From the NCBI GenBank assembly GCA_964617375.1, contig CAZTXQ010000008.1, forward strand, positions 1 to 64,000: 64,000 nucleotides of DNA. The letters run 5' to 3'. The position numbers were made by a program, and so were the translations under genes. Shown here in pieces: positions 57,541 through 64,000 of this stretch (position 1 is its first letter; every line of letters begins with the position of its first letter). The stretch comes from Firm-13 sp964617375. GTDB taxonomy: Bacteria > Bacillota > Clostridia > Saccharofermentanales > Saccharofermentanaceae. Under the pieces are notes generated by a model. That model ran no database searches and was not told the origin of the DNA. It saw only the letters and a program-made list of their open reading frames with translations.

Positions 57541-59730
57541 CTATTTCTCATAGATCCTTTCTTTGATGAACAGTTGTACCAAATCAGGATCAAATTGAGT
57601 GCCGGCATTCTTAATTAATTCTTGAATGGCTTCTTCCTGAGTCATCGGTCTGCGATAAGCTCTTTCACTGGTCATCGCATCATAAGAGTCTACAATACTG
57701 AGAATTCTGGATAGAACAGGTATATCTTCACCTTTCATACCTCTTGGGTATCCGTTGCCGTCCCATCGTTCATGGTGAGATAGAATATATTCCGAAATTC
57801 GGACAAATTCCGGTACGGACTGCGTAATTCTGCAGCCGATTTCCGCGTGCCTTTTCATAATGACCCATTCACCCTCGTCCAGCTTCCCGGGTTTATTCAG
57901 GATCGAATCCGGAACACCGATTTTCCCGATGTCGTGCAACAGTGCCAGCAGCTCCAGTTCCTGCAGAGAGGTTTGCGACAGATTCATGGACACTCCCATA
58001 TGTTTGCCAAGCTGCATCAATCGATTGGCATGTTCTTCCGTCTCATGGCTTTTTTCAAAGAGTGTTCTCCTGAACGACTCTAAAATCGCGCTTCTATAAC
58101 TTCTTATATCCAACATTTTCTGGGTATACATGACTTCTTCTGCCATGTTTATTGTTTTTGCAATTTCTTCTCTGTCATTTCTTCGTATGGCAGACCCTAA
58201 AGAAATGGATAGACCAATATTCATAGTTGTATAATCCAGGCAACTTCTTCTTATGTCTTCGCATACTTGTTCTGCTCCTGCCGAATCTGTATTCGGCAAA
58301 AGAATGATATATTCGTCGCCGCCCCATCTTGCAACAATATCCGTTGGACGGCAGGCCTTCACAAGAATTTCTGCGGCCTTCATTAGAAATCTGTCTCCTT
58401 CGGAATGGCCCAAAACATCATTAACCATTTTTAGTCCGTTAATATCTCCCAAAATAATGGAAAGCGGAAAACTCTCCAGCTCCTCGAGCTGTTTAATTTT
58501 CTCCTCAACAAATCTACGGTTATATAAAGATGTCAAACTGTCGTGGTAACCTAAGTAAATAATCTCATCCTGCTTGATTTTCTTGTCCGTTACATCCCTG
58601 AATACCATTACAGCTCCCTGGATATCCCCCTCGGCACCTAGAATGGGGGCGGCGATGTCTTCGATCGCTCTTTTTACTCCGGATTGAGAGATTATGACCG
58701 TATGGTTCTCGAGTTCAACGGTCTTGCTTTTGCTAAAGACTTCGTCAATCGGATTTCTGCCCTTTCCCGCTGTGTCCTCATTCTCCAGATTCAGAACAAG
58801 ATCGACGTTTTTTCCCAAAGCATTTTCTGCACGCCAGCCTGTGAGCCCTTCTGCAACAGGATTCATTAATGTGACTTTCTTATGTTTATCCGTAGTGATT
58901 ACAGCATCGCCGATGGAAAGCAATGTAATTTTAAGACGTTCTTTCTCATAGTATAATTCTTGTTCTGCCAACTTCTTTTTGGTTATATCTTCATATACGC
59001 CCAGAAGTCCAAAAACATCTCCGGAAGCATCACGCAGGGGCACCTTTGTCGTTCGAATCCATCCCTGGTCACCACTCGGCGTTATGTGCAGCTCCTCAAT
59101 GTTTATTTTCGCAATTCCGCTGCGCATGATTTCAGAATCATCGGCTCTGTATTTTTCCGTCTGCTCGCTGGAAGGCGTGCTGTGGTCATCTTTTCCGATG
59201 AGCTGCTCAGGAGAACCAATGCCGGCCTCATTCGCGAAAAATTGGTTGCATCCTAAGAAGTTGGAATTCAAGTCTTTCCAAAAGATCGGCATTGGAATTG
59301 TATCCAACACCTTCTGCAGAAGTTCATTGGACAGAATTAAGTCCTTCTCGTTTTGCCTTGATCTTTCTTTAAAATTATTGATGACGATACAGATAAAAAC
59401 AGAAATAATCGGGGTAATAACACCCGGCAGTGCATATAATAAACGACTTGAAATGATTACCAGAAGCGTTATGACGATCGACATTCCGCACAGCATATAG
59501 CCAAACCAATGACTTCTTCTAATAGGGTTGAGAGCAATAAATATAACGGCCAATACCTGGGCTTGCGCTAAGATTCCGGAAATCGTATATCTGCTTATGT
59601 TAAAAAAGAAATCTTTTTCTTGTAACGATATAAAAATAATGATTATGTTCAAAACGATGTAGCTGATCACACACAGAAAAAGCAGAAACCAGTGTAGGGG
59701 GGCAGGGTGCTCTGCTCTAATTTTTGTCAT
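57541..59730 (-). CDS. PAS-PAS-GGDEF-HD-GYP cyclic-di-GMP signalling protein
   Basis: This 729-residue protein has four to five N-terminal membrane helices (to about 120), a coiled segment, two PAS domains (about 137-255 and 265-385), a GGDEF domain with the active-site motif ARWGGDEYIIL near 466, and an HD-GYP domain with HDIGKIGVPD near 592 and HHERWDGNGYP near 652. It can make and/or break down cyclic di-GMP in response to an internal or redox signal sensed by PAS. The motif is GGDEY, a minor variant of GGDEF; the HD-GYP residues look intact. No neighbour indicates a specific output. Single-gene unit. Confidence 0.9.
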   Translation of the reverse strand: MTKIRAEHPAPLHWFLLFLCVISYIVLNIIIIFISLQEKDFFFNISRYTISGILAQAQVLAVIFIALNPIRRSHWFGYMLCGMSIVITLLVIISSRLLYALPGVITPIISVFICIVINNFKERSRQNEKDLILSNELLQKVLDTIPMPIFWKDLNSNFLGCNQFFANEAGIGSPEQLIGKDDHSTPSSEQTEKYRADDSEIMRSGIAKINIEELHITPSGDQGWIRTTKVPLRDASGDVFGLLGVYEDITKKKLAEQELYYEKERLKITLLSIGDAVITTDKHKKVTLMNPVAEGLTGWRAENALGKNVDLVLNLENEDTAGKGRNPIDEVFSKSKTVELENHTVIISQSGVKRAIEDIAAPILGAEGDIQGAVMVFRDVTDKKIKQDEIIYLGYHDSLTSLYNRRFVEEKIKQLEELESFPLSIILGDINGLKMVNDVLGHSEGDRFLMKAAEILVKACRPTDIVARWGGDEYIILLPNTDSAGAEQVCEDIRRSCLDYTTMNIGLSISLGSAIRRNDREEIAKTINMAEEVMYTQKMLDIRSYRSAILESFRRTLFEKSHETEEHANRLMQLGKHMGVSMNLSQTSLQELELLALLHDIGKIGVPDSILNKPGKLDEGEWVIMKRHAEIGCRITQSVPEFVRISEYILSHHERWDGNGYPRGMKGEDIPVLSRILSIVDSYDAMTSERAYRRPMTQEEAIQELIKNAGTQFDPDLVQLFIKERIYEK

Positions 59731-59862
59731 AATAATACCCTCTCAGCTAAATTATAGCTTCATGCTTATCCCCATTGAAAAGCAATTGCCATATCTTAAT
59801 TGTACACCTATGTCTTCGTTCAATATCTAGGATTTTCCTGACAATCGATACAGAGCAGAAAG

Positions 59863-60045
59863 TTATGTTGGGGGCGCGAAGTCGCAGACACATGGATTGT
59901 ATACACATGCGTTGGTCCGCTCCCGAAAAGTGAACCGCCGAATGATGCAATGAAACAAGCGATTGCATATGCGACATTCATTCATGAGCCTCTTCAAAAT
60001 AGAGATCAACTGCTCTTTGTTTTCATCCTCTGTAAACTTCCTCAT
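59863..60045 (-). CDS. Small Cys-rich hypothetical ORF after the GH127 gene
   Basis: A 60-codon frame starts at ATG 60045, inside the end of the GH127 gene (23-bp overlap), with GGAG close upstream. It contains six Cys (CRICNRLFHC and VYNPCVCDF). I do not recognise it. It may be a coupled small protein, a fragment, or chance. The remaining spacer to the PAS-GGDEF gene (59731-60022) holds no other gene and no clear promoter. Confidence 0.25.
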   Translation of the reverse strand: MRKFTEDENKEQLISILKRLMNECRICNRLFHCIIRRFTFRERTNACVYNPCVCDFAPPT

Positions 60046-62008
60046 TGGACTCCGCCGTTCTGACCCACACGGCCATCTCTCCGCACGACCTGTTTGCCCA
60101 GGTATAATAGGGGATCCATGTCAGTTCTTTTTCCAGATATTTATCCTGTCGGCAAGGCGCGTATAGTGTATTTGCTTCCCAGCCTTGTGTATCCAGTATC
60201 AGGCCTGTTGAGTGGAGTGCTGCTGCGCCGCCCGGCAGGTCTTTTGCTGGAGCGTGTGTGAATTTGGAAGTAATGGGAAGCCTGATGCAGTGCAGGTTCC
60301 TGCCGTTGTCTTCTTCCTCCAGGCAATAGACGACGGGGCCGCGCATGACGGCGGCTTTTCCGATGTTCTCGCGTACCAGGGGATTGGAGGAGACGACAGT
60401 TACGGGCATGTCGAAGTGCAAGGATAATGTATCTCCGGGAGACCAGAGGCCGGCGATGTAGGTGTAGCCGTCTTTTGGCGTCATTTCACCCGGGAGGAGG
60501 GCCTGGCCGTTTTTGCTGATTGTGTAGCTTATGCACCAGCCGGGGATTCTGCAGGCAAGCGTCGCATGGACGGTATGGGCCGGGGTGACCTCTATCGTGA
60601 CATCTTCATCCCAGGGGTAGTCAGTTCTCATGCAGATAGCGGTCTCAACGCCGCTTAGTGCCGTCACAGTCTCACTTCCGATATAGAGGTGGACGTATAA
60701 TGCGTCTTTTTTGTGTGTATAAATATAGCCGGAGAGGGATGTGATCATGCGGGCCAGATTCGGAGGGCAGCAGGCGCATCCGAACCATTTCTGGCGCTCC
60801 GGCTTAACATGGGATCTCAGCTGATCTTTCTTACAGGCTTCCGGTACGACTTCCAGTGGATTTACGTAGAAGAATCGGGTGCCGTCGAGGGACATGCCGC
60901 TGATGATTCCGTTATAAAGTGCTTTCTCCATGACATCACCGTACTCACCGATCGGGGCAATCATGAGCATTCTCTGTGCGAAGAACACCAGGCCTATGGA
61001 TGCACAGGTCTCTGCATATACTGTATCGCTCGGGAGATCGTAATCGTATGTGAATGATTCCCCGTAGGAGGAAGATCCTATGCCTCCGGTAATGTACATT
61101 CTCTTGTGTACCATGTTGTTCCACAGTGTCCGGCAGGCCTGATACAGTGTATCATCACCGGTCACCCGGGCGACATCCGCCATACCGGAATACAGGTATA
61201 CGGCGCGGACCGCATGACCTTCCGCTTTGTCCTGTTCCCTGACTGGGAGTCCCGCCTGATAATACTGATACTGAAAGGAGCTATCTTTCCATTTAAACGT
61301 CAGATGATTTTCGCGGACTTCTTCTTCCAGGAAAAGCGGACTCTGGCCCCGCTGATTAATAAAATAGCTGGCGAGAGCAAGATGCTTTTCGTCTTTTGTT
61401 ATTTCGTACAGCTTTATCAGAGCCATTTCAAGGATTTCGTGTCCGGGATATCCGTGCTGCTTGCCGGGCTCCGGTCCGAATTCCCGGTCGATGCAGTCAA
61501 CGAATCGAATCATCGCATCGAGGAGTTTTCTTTTTCCTGCCGCATGATAATAGGCGGTCGCTGCTTCGAGCATATGACCGGCACAATACAATTCATGTGT
61601 GTTAATTACTTCGGTCCATCGTTTCTCAAGACCGGTAATAATGTAATACGTATCCAGATAGCCATCTTCCTGCTGCGCACTTACGATCAGGTCTATCACA
61701 TCGTCAATGGTCTGTTCGAGTACTTTGTCCGGATGCCACACAAGCGAATAAGCCGCTGCTTCGATCCATTTGGCAACATCTGTATCCTGGAATTCAAATC
61801 CGTAGAAATCGCCGTCTTCGAGTCCGGCTGCGATTCGGAAATTCCTGATGCAGTGGCTGGGCTCCGCATCAGGAATTCGATCGTTGAGCGCTTCCCACTG
61901 GTAGGGTATCATCTTCGTGCGGACAAGTTCTCTATAGTTACTCCAAAAGGTATCAACAACTGTTACCTCGGACATTTGTACCGGATTTGTATAATCTTCT
62001 GTATTCAT
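60023..62008 (-). CDS. GH127 beta-L-arabinofuranosidase
   Basis: This 661-residue enzyme releases L-arabinose from beta-linked arabinooligosaccharides (as on hydroxyproline-rich glycoproteins). It has the GH127 (HypBA1-like) (alpha/alpha)6 barrel and shows the Zn/catalytic set: VYAETCASIG near residue 330 (Glu and first Cys) and WFGCACCPPNLAR near 407 (two Cys, the latter pair holding the nucleophile). GGIGSSSYGESF and INTHELYCAGHMLEAA are also family hallmarks. There is no signal peptide, so it acts inside the cell on imported oligosaccharides. The start is ATG 62008 with GAGGGGGTA upstream. It is divergent from an AraC regulator, the expected controller. Confidence 0.92.
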   Translation of the reverse strand: MNTEDYTNPVQMSEVTVVDTFWSNYRELVRTKMIPYQWEALNDRIPDAEPSHCIRNFRIAAGLEDGDFYGFEFQDTDVAKWIEAAAYSLVWHPDKVLEQTIDDVIDLIVSAQQEDGYLDTYYIITGLEKRWTEVINTHELYCAGHMLEAATAYYHAAGKRKLLDAMIRFVDCIDREFGPEPGKQHGYPGHEILEMALIKLYEITKDEKHLALASYFINQRGQSPLFLEEEVRENHLTFKWKDSSFQYQYYQAGLPVREQDKAEGHAVRAVYLYSGMADVARVTGDDTLYQACRTLWNNMVHKRMYITGGIGSSSYGESFTYDYDLPSDTVYAETCASIGLVFFAQRMLMIAPIGEYGDVMEKALYNGIISGMSLDGTRFFYVNPLEVVPEACKKDQLRSHVKPERQKWFGCACCPPNLARMITSLSGYIYTHKKDALYVHLYIGSETVTALSGVETAICMRTDYPWDEDVTIEVTPAHTVHATLACRIPGWCISYTISKNGQALLPGEMTPKDGYTYIAGLWSPGDTLSLHFDMPVTVVSSNPLVRENIGKAAVMRGPVVYCLEEEDNGRNLHCIRLPITSKFTHAPAKDLPGGAAALHSTGLILDTQGWEANTLYAPCRQDKYLEKELTWIPYYTWANRSCGEMAVWVRTAESNEEVYRG

Positions 62009-62140
62009 TGAAATACCCCCTCAATAGGTGTTCAAATCTGATAGACAAAGGCATGGATAAGTCATATCATGTCTCTATACTAAAAATACAAGGCGATATT
62101 AGCAACTTACAATTTATCATATAAGGTGGACAAAACATAG

Positions 62141-63055
62141 ATGAGATACTTCGTTTCAAATACCTCGCTGCCGCTGAAATATGTTTCCAGCGGAAATCTC
62201 ATAAGTAAAGACGGTTTTGTCCACCCAAGGCGTATTCTGGATACGTATGTGTTACTGTTGGTAAAAGAAGGAACGCTCTGTATTACTCAGTCGAACGTGA
62301 ATTATGAGGTTCAGCCAAACCAGTATATTTTCCTTGCTGCAGGGGAAGAGCATGCAGGATTCCGTGCTTCTTCGGGTAAATTATCCTATCTCTGGGTACA
62401 TTTTACGCTGCCGGAACCGGCAGATATCATCCGCGAAGAGAAATTGATTTTTGAAAAAATGCTGCAGGCGGAAAAAACACAGCAGGGGGAAAAAATCCTC
62501 CAGGGGAACGAAATGCCTTCCGTGGATAATATGTATATTATGCCCGAATACGGAGAAATTTCGTTTGTAAGAAAAGTATCCCTTCTATTCAATCAACTCC
62601 TCGATTTGTCCCGACACGAACAGACATATACGAAATATATAGCGGACTATGCCCTTAGTTCTTTAGTTATGGAGATTTCACAGGAGTTTTTTGACACATA
62701 TAATAAAGATGAGCAGAATCTATCTCCCTGTGTTGCCAAAGTAATGGCGTGGATCCGTGCTAATTATTTACAGCCGCTTACGGTTAGCTCCATTGCCGGA
62801 GAATTCGGTTACAATGCCGATTATTTATCCACTCTTTTCAAGAAATCGGTCCATATTTCATTGGTTCAATTTATTATTAAAACGCGGATTGATATTTCTA
62901 AGTCTCTGATGGTCACCTATGATATATCCGTAAAGGAGACGGCTTATTCCTGTGGTTTTTCCGATGAGAAATATTTTATGAAAACATTCAGGAAATTAGA
63001 AAATATGACGCCAACACAATACAAAAAGGCATTTAGCAAAAAAATGATTAACTAA
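62141..63055 (+). CDS. AraC-family regulator of the arabinoside locus
   Basis: This 304-residue regulator has an N-terminal cupin-like sugar-sensing domain (VLLLVKEGTLCITQSNVNYE, YIFLAAGEEHAGF) and a C-terminal double HTH: IRANYLQPLTVSSIAGEFGY, NADYLSTLFKKSVHISLVQF, then SVKETAYSCGFSDEKYFMKT with the typical TPTQYKKAF ending. It sits divergent from the GH127 gene and 21 bp before a sensor kinase gene, so it likely controls both. ATG 62141 follows AAGGTGG. Only a weak promoter is visible for the GH127 side (minus strand TTGCTA / TAGTAT). Confidence 0.9.
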   Translation: MRYFVSNTSLPLKYVSSGNLISKDGFVHPRRILDTYVLLLVKEGTLCITQSNVNYEVQPNQYIFLAAGEEHAGFRASSGKLSYLWVHFTLPEPADIIREEKLIFEKMLQAEKTQQGEKILQGNEMPSVDNMYIMPEYGEISFVRKVSLLFNQLLDLSRHEQTYTKYIADYALSSLVMEISQEFFDTYNKDEQNLSPCVAKVMAWIRANYLQPLTVSSIAGEFGYNADYLSTLFKKSVHISLVQFIIKTRIDISKSLMVTYDISVKETAYSCGFSDEKYFMKTFRKLENMTPTQYKKAFSKKMIN

Positions 63056-63059
63056 ATGC

Positions 63060-63068
63060 GGGGGGGGG
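63060..63068 (+). promoter_or_regulatory. Run of nine G upstream of the sensor kinase start
   Basis: G9 lies between the AraC stop and the kinase ATG at 63077, with only AATAGAAG after it, so the G run itself is the likely ribosome binding site. Confidence 0.5.
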
Positions 63069-63076
63069 AATAGAAG

Positions 63077-64000
63077 ATGGGGAAGAGATTTTTTAATAAA
63101 AAGAGCTTTAAATATCGCCTGATTGTCTATTTTTGCCTGCTTTCTATAATACCGATTATCGTAATGAATATTATTTCCTACTATAATACATCAAATCTTG
63201 TCCAGGAAAATGTTGATGACCTGACGGATATCAACCTCGCACAGACAAAGAATAATGTAAATATTGTGCTGTCGTCCTATGAAGATCTGCTTTATCAGAT
63301 GTATACGGACGATGCCATTGTTGATCTGGTAGATAAAATAGACACGGATCAGGATCTTGCCGTCAGCAGAAATCAGTTGAGAAGAACTCTTAGGGGTCTT
63401 GCCAGCGTAAAACCCTATATACAATGTATTACCGTTATTACAAATAACGGGACAACGGTATTCTATGATAAATTAGCTTCTCCTACTGCCAATATTAAAT
63501 GGCTGAATAATTATGGAATTTCACCGGAACAGATCTTGGAGCAAGTCGCCGAATCAAATCAGACAGAAATTCTTCCTACCAAATACGCTGCTCATTTCAA
63601 TTCTGATCCATATTATCTGTTTCATATGGCACATAGAATAATCGATTATAAAAATATTAATAGAATCACGGGTATCGTTATTCTAAGCATTGATGAGCGG
63701 ATGCTTTATGAGATTTGCAACCAGAATGCAGCACAGACGAATACAGAAGAACGGAATAGTCTGAATTTTATCATTAATGAGAACGGATCTGTTATATCGT
63801 TTATGGATGCTTCGAAAATCGGAACTGCGATCATCGATCCGGATTCTTCGGGAGAAGAAAAAGAAAAGGCATATATTCAGCTGGTCAGGGACAGCGGAGC
63901 GATGACTGGTGAATATATGAAAGTGTACAGTACGTATGACGAGACTCTGCACTGGTCATTTATTGATGTGTCAAATCAGAGCAATGTCCTTGCACAGATG
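63077..64000 (+). CDS. YesM-like sensor kinase, N-terminal part (runs off the window)
   Basis: The frame is open from ATG 63077 to the end of the window (308 codons with no stop). A first membrane helix (YRLIVYFCLLSIIPIIVMNI) is followed by an extracytoplasmic dCache-like sensor (NVDDLTDINLAQTKNNVNIV, then LLYQMYTDDAIVDL ...), as in YesM-type histidine kinases of sugar-uptake loci. The second helix, HAMP and kinase domains would lie beyond the edge. It follows the AraC gene after 21 bp. Together they form a typical AraC-plus-YesM sugar-sensing unit, and the sugar importer genes may lie just outside the window. Confidence 0.75.
   Translation, partial: MGKRFFNKKSFKYRLIVYFCLLSIIPIIVMNIISYYNTSNLVQENVDDLTDINLAQTKNNVNIVLSSYEDLLYQMYTDDAIVDLVDKIDTDQDLAVSRNQLRRTLRGLASVKPYIQCITVITNNGTTVFYDKLASPTANIKWLNNYGISPEQILEQVAESNQTEILPTKYAAHFNSDPYYLFHMAHRIIDYKNINRITGIVILSIDERMLYEICNQNAAQTNTEERNSLNFIINENGSVISFMDASKIGTAIIDPDSSGEEKEKAYIQLVRDSGAMTGEYMKVYSTYDETLHWSFIDVSNQSNVLAQM

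Overview
The window is a 64 kb stretch of a metagenome-style scaffold from a Gram-positive anaerobe, most likely a member of the Clostridia (Bacillota). Supporting signs are strong purine-rich Shine-Dalgarno sites with occasional TTG/GTG starts, sigmaA promoters with 17-bp spacers, lipoproteins with lipoboxes and no outer-membrane genes, YtxH, CsbD and lmo0937-type small proteins, a GHKL/LytTR two-component pair, a DUF3169/HTH pair and many small MarR regulators. Three runs of exactly 100 N (5001-5100, 9324-9423, 27117-27216) are scaffold gaps of unknown true length. No rRNA, tRNA, CRISPR array, transposase or phage gene was seen.

Layout. 1-3.3 kb is visibly AT-richer than the rest: two gene fragments, a DUF1413 gene behind a consensus promoter, and a DUF1538 membrane protein overlapping a tandem PII-like protein. 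3.6-9.2 kb holds a lipoprotein with a subtilisin-prodomain-like segment, an AraC/GyrI-like regulator interrupted by a gap, and two paralogous propeller lipoproteins. 9.5-18.05 kb is one huge gene for a cyclic beta-1,2-glucan synthase (GT84 plus GH94). 18.1-20.8 kb is a stress-type operon of six small genes, the first carrying an in-frame TGA. 20.9-24.1 kb is a MarR regulator and a two-ArsA-ATPase cassette with a small CCC-motif protein between the ATPases. 24.16-27.1 kb is the methionine importer metN-metI-metQ. It is preceded by its own promoter, a previously uncalled 29-codon leader peptide with 8 Met codons, and an intrinsic terminator just ahead of metN. This is the architecture of ribosome-mediated attenuation and is the most striking find in the window.

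27.2-29.4 kb carries several families of hairpin and tandem repeats around a GH43 lipoprotein. 29.4-43.4 kb is a run of ordinary operons: marR-hydrolase, marR-MFS exporter, DHH phosphoesterase, an ABC-2 exporter, radical SAM-Dus-aldo/keto reductase, and XRE-DUF3169. 43.6-47 kb has a DUF4143 ATPase, a small HTH protein, an isoaspartate methyltransferase and a short-chain dehydrogenase. 47.2-55.6 kb holds an AgrC/AgrA-like histidine kinase and LytTR regulator divergent from a 2017-residue repeat-rich surface protein; a 25-codon ORF that is only a signal peptide lies between them. 55.9-60 kb has a cytidylate-kinase-like protein, a SIMPL lipoprotein and a PAS-GGDEF-HD-GYP signalling protein. 60-64 kb is an arabinose-oligosaccharide locus: GH127 beta-L-arabinofuranosidase, a divergent AraC regulator and a YesM-like sensor kinase running off the end.

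The genes suggest a plant-polysaccharide-using, glucan-making cell with much small-molecule and envelope-stress regulation. All functional calls rest on reading motifs and family resemblance by eye; no searches were run.
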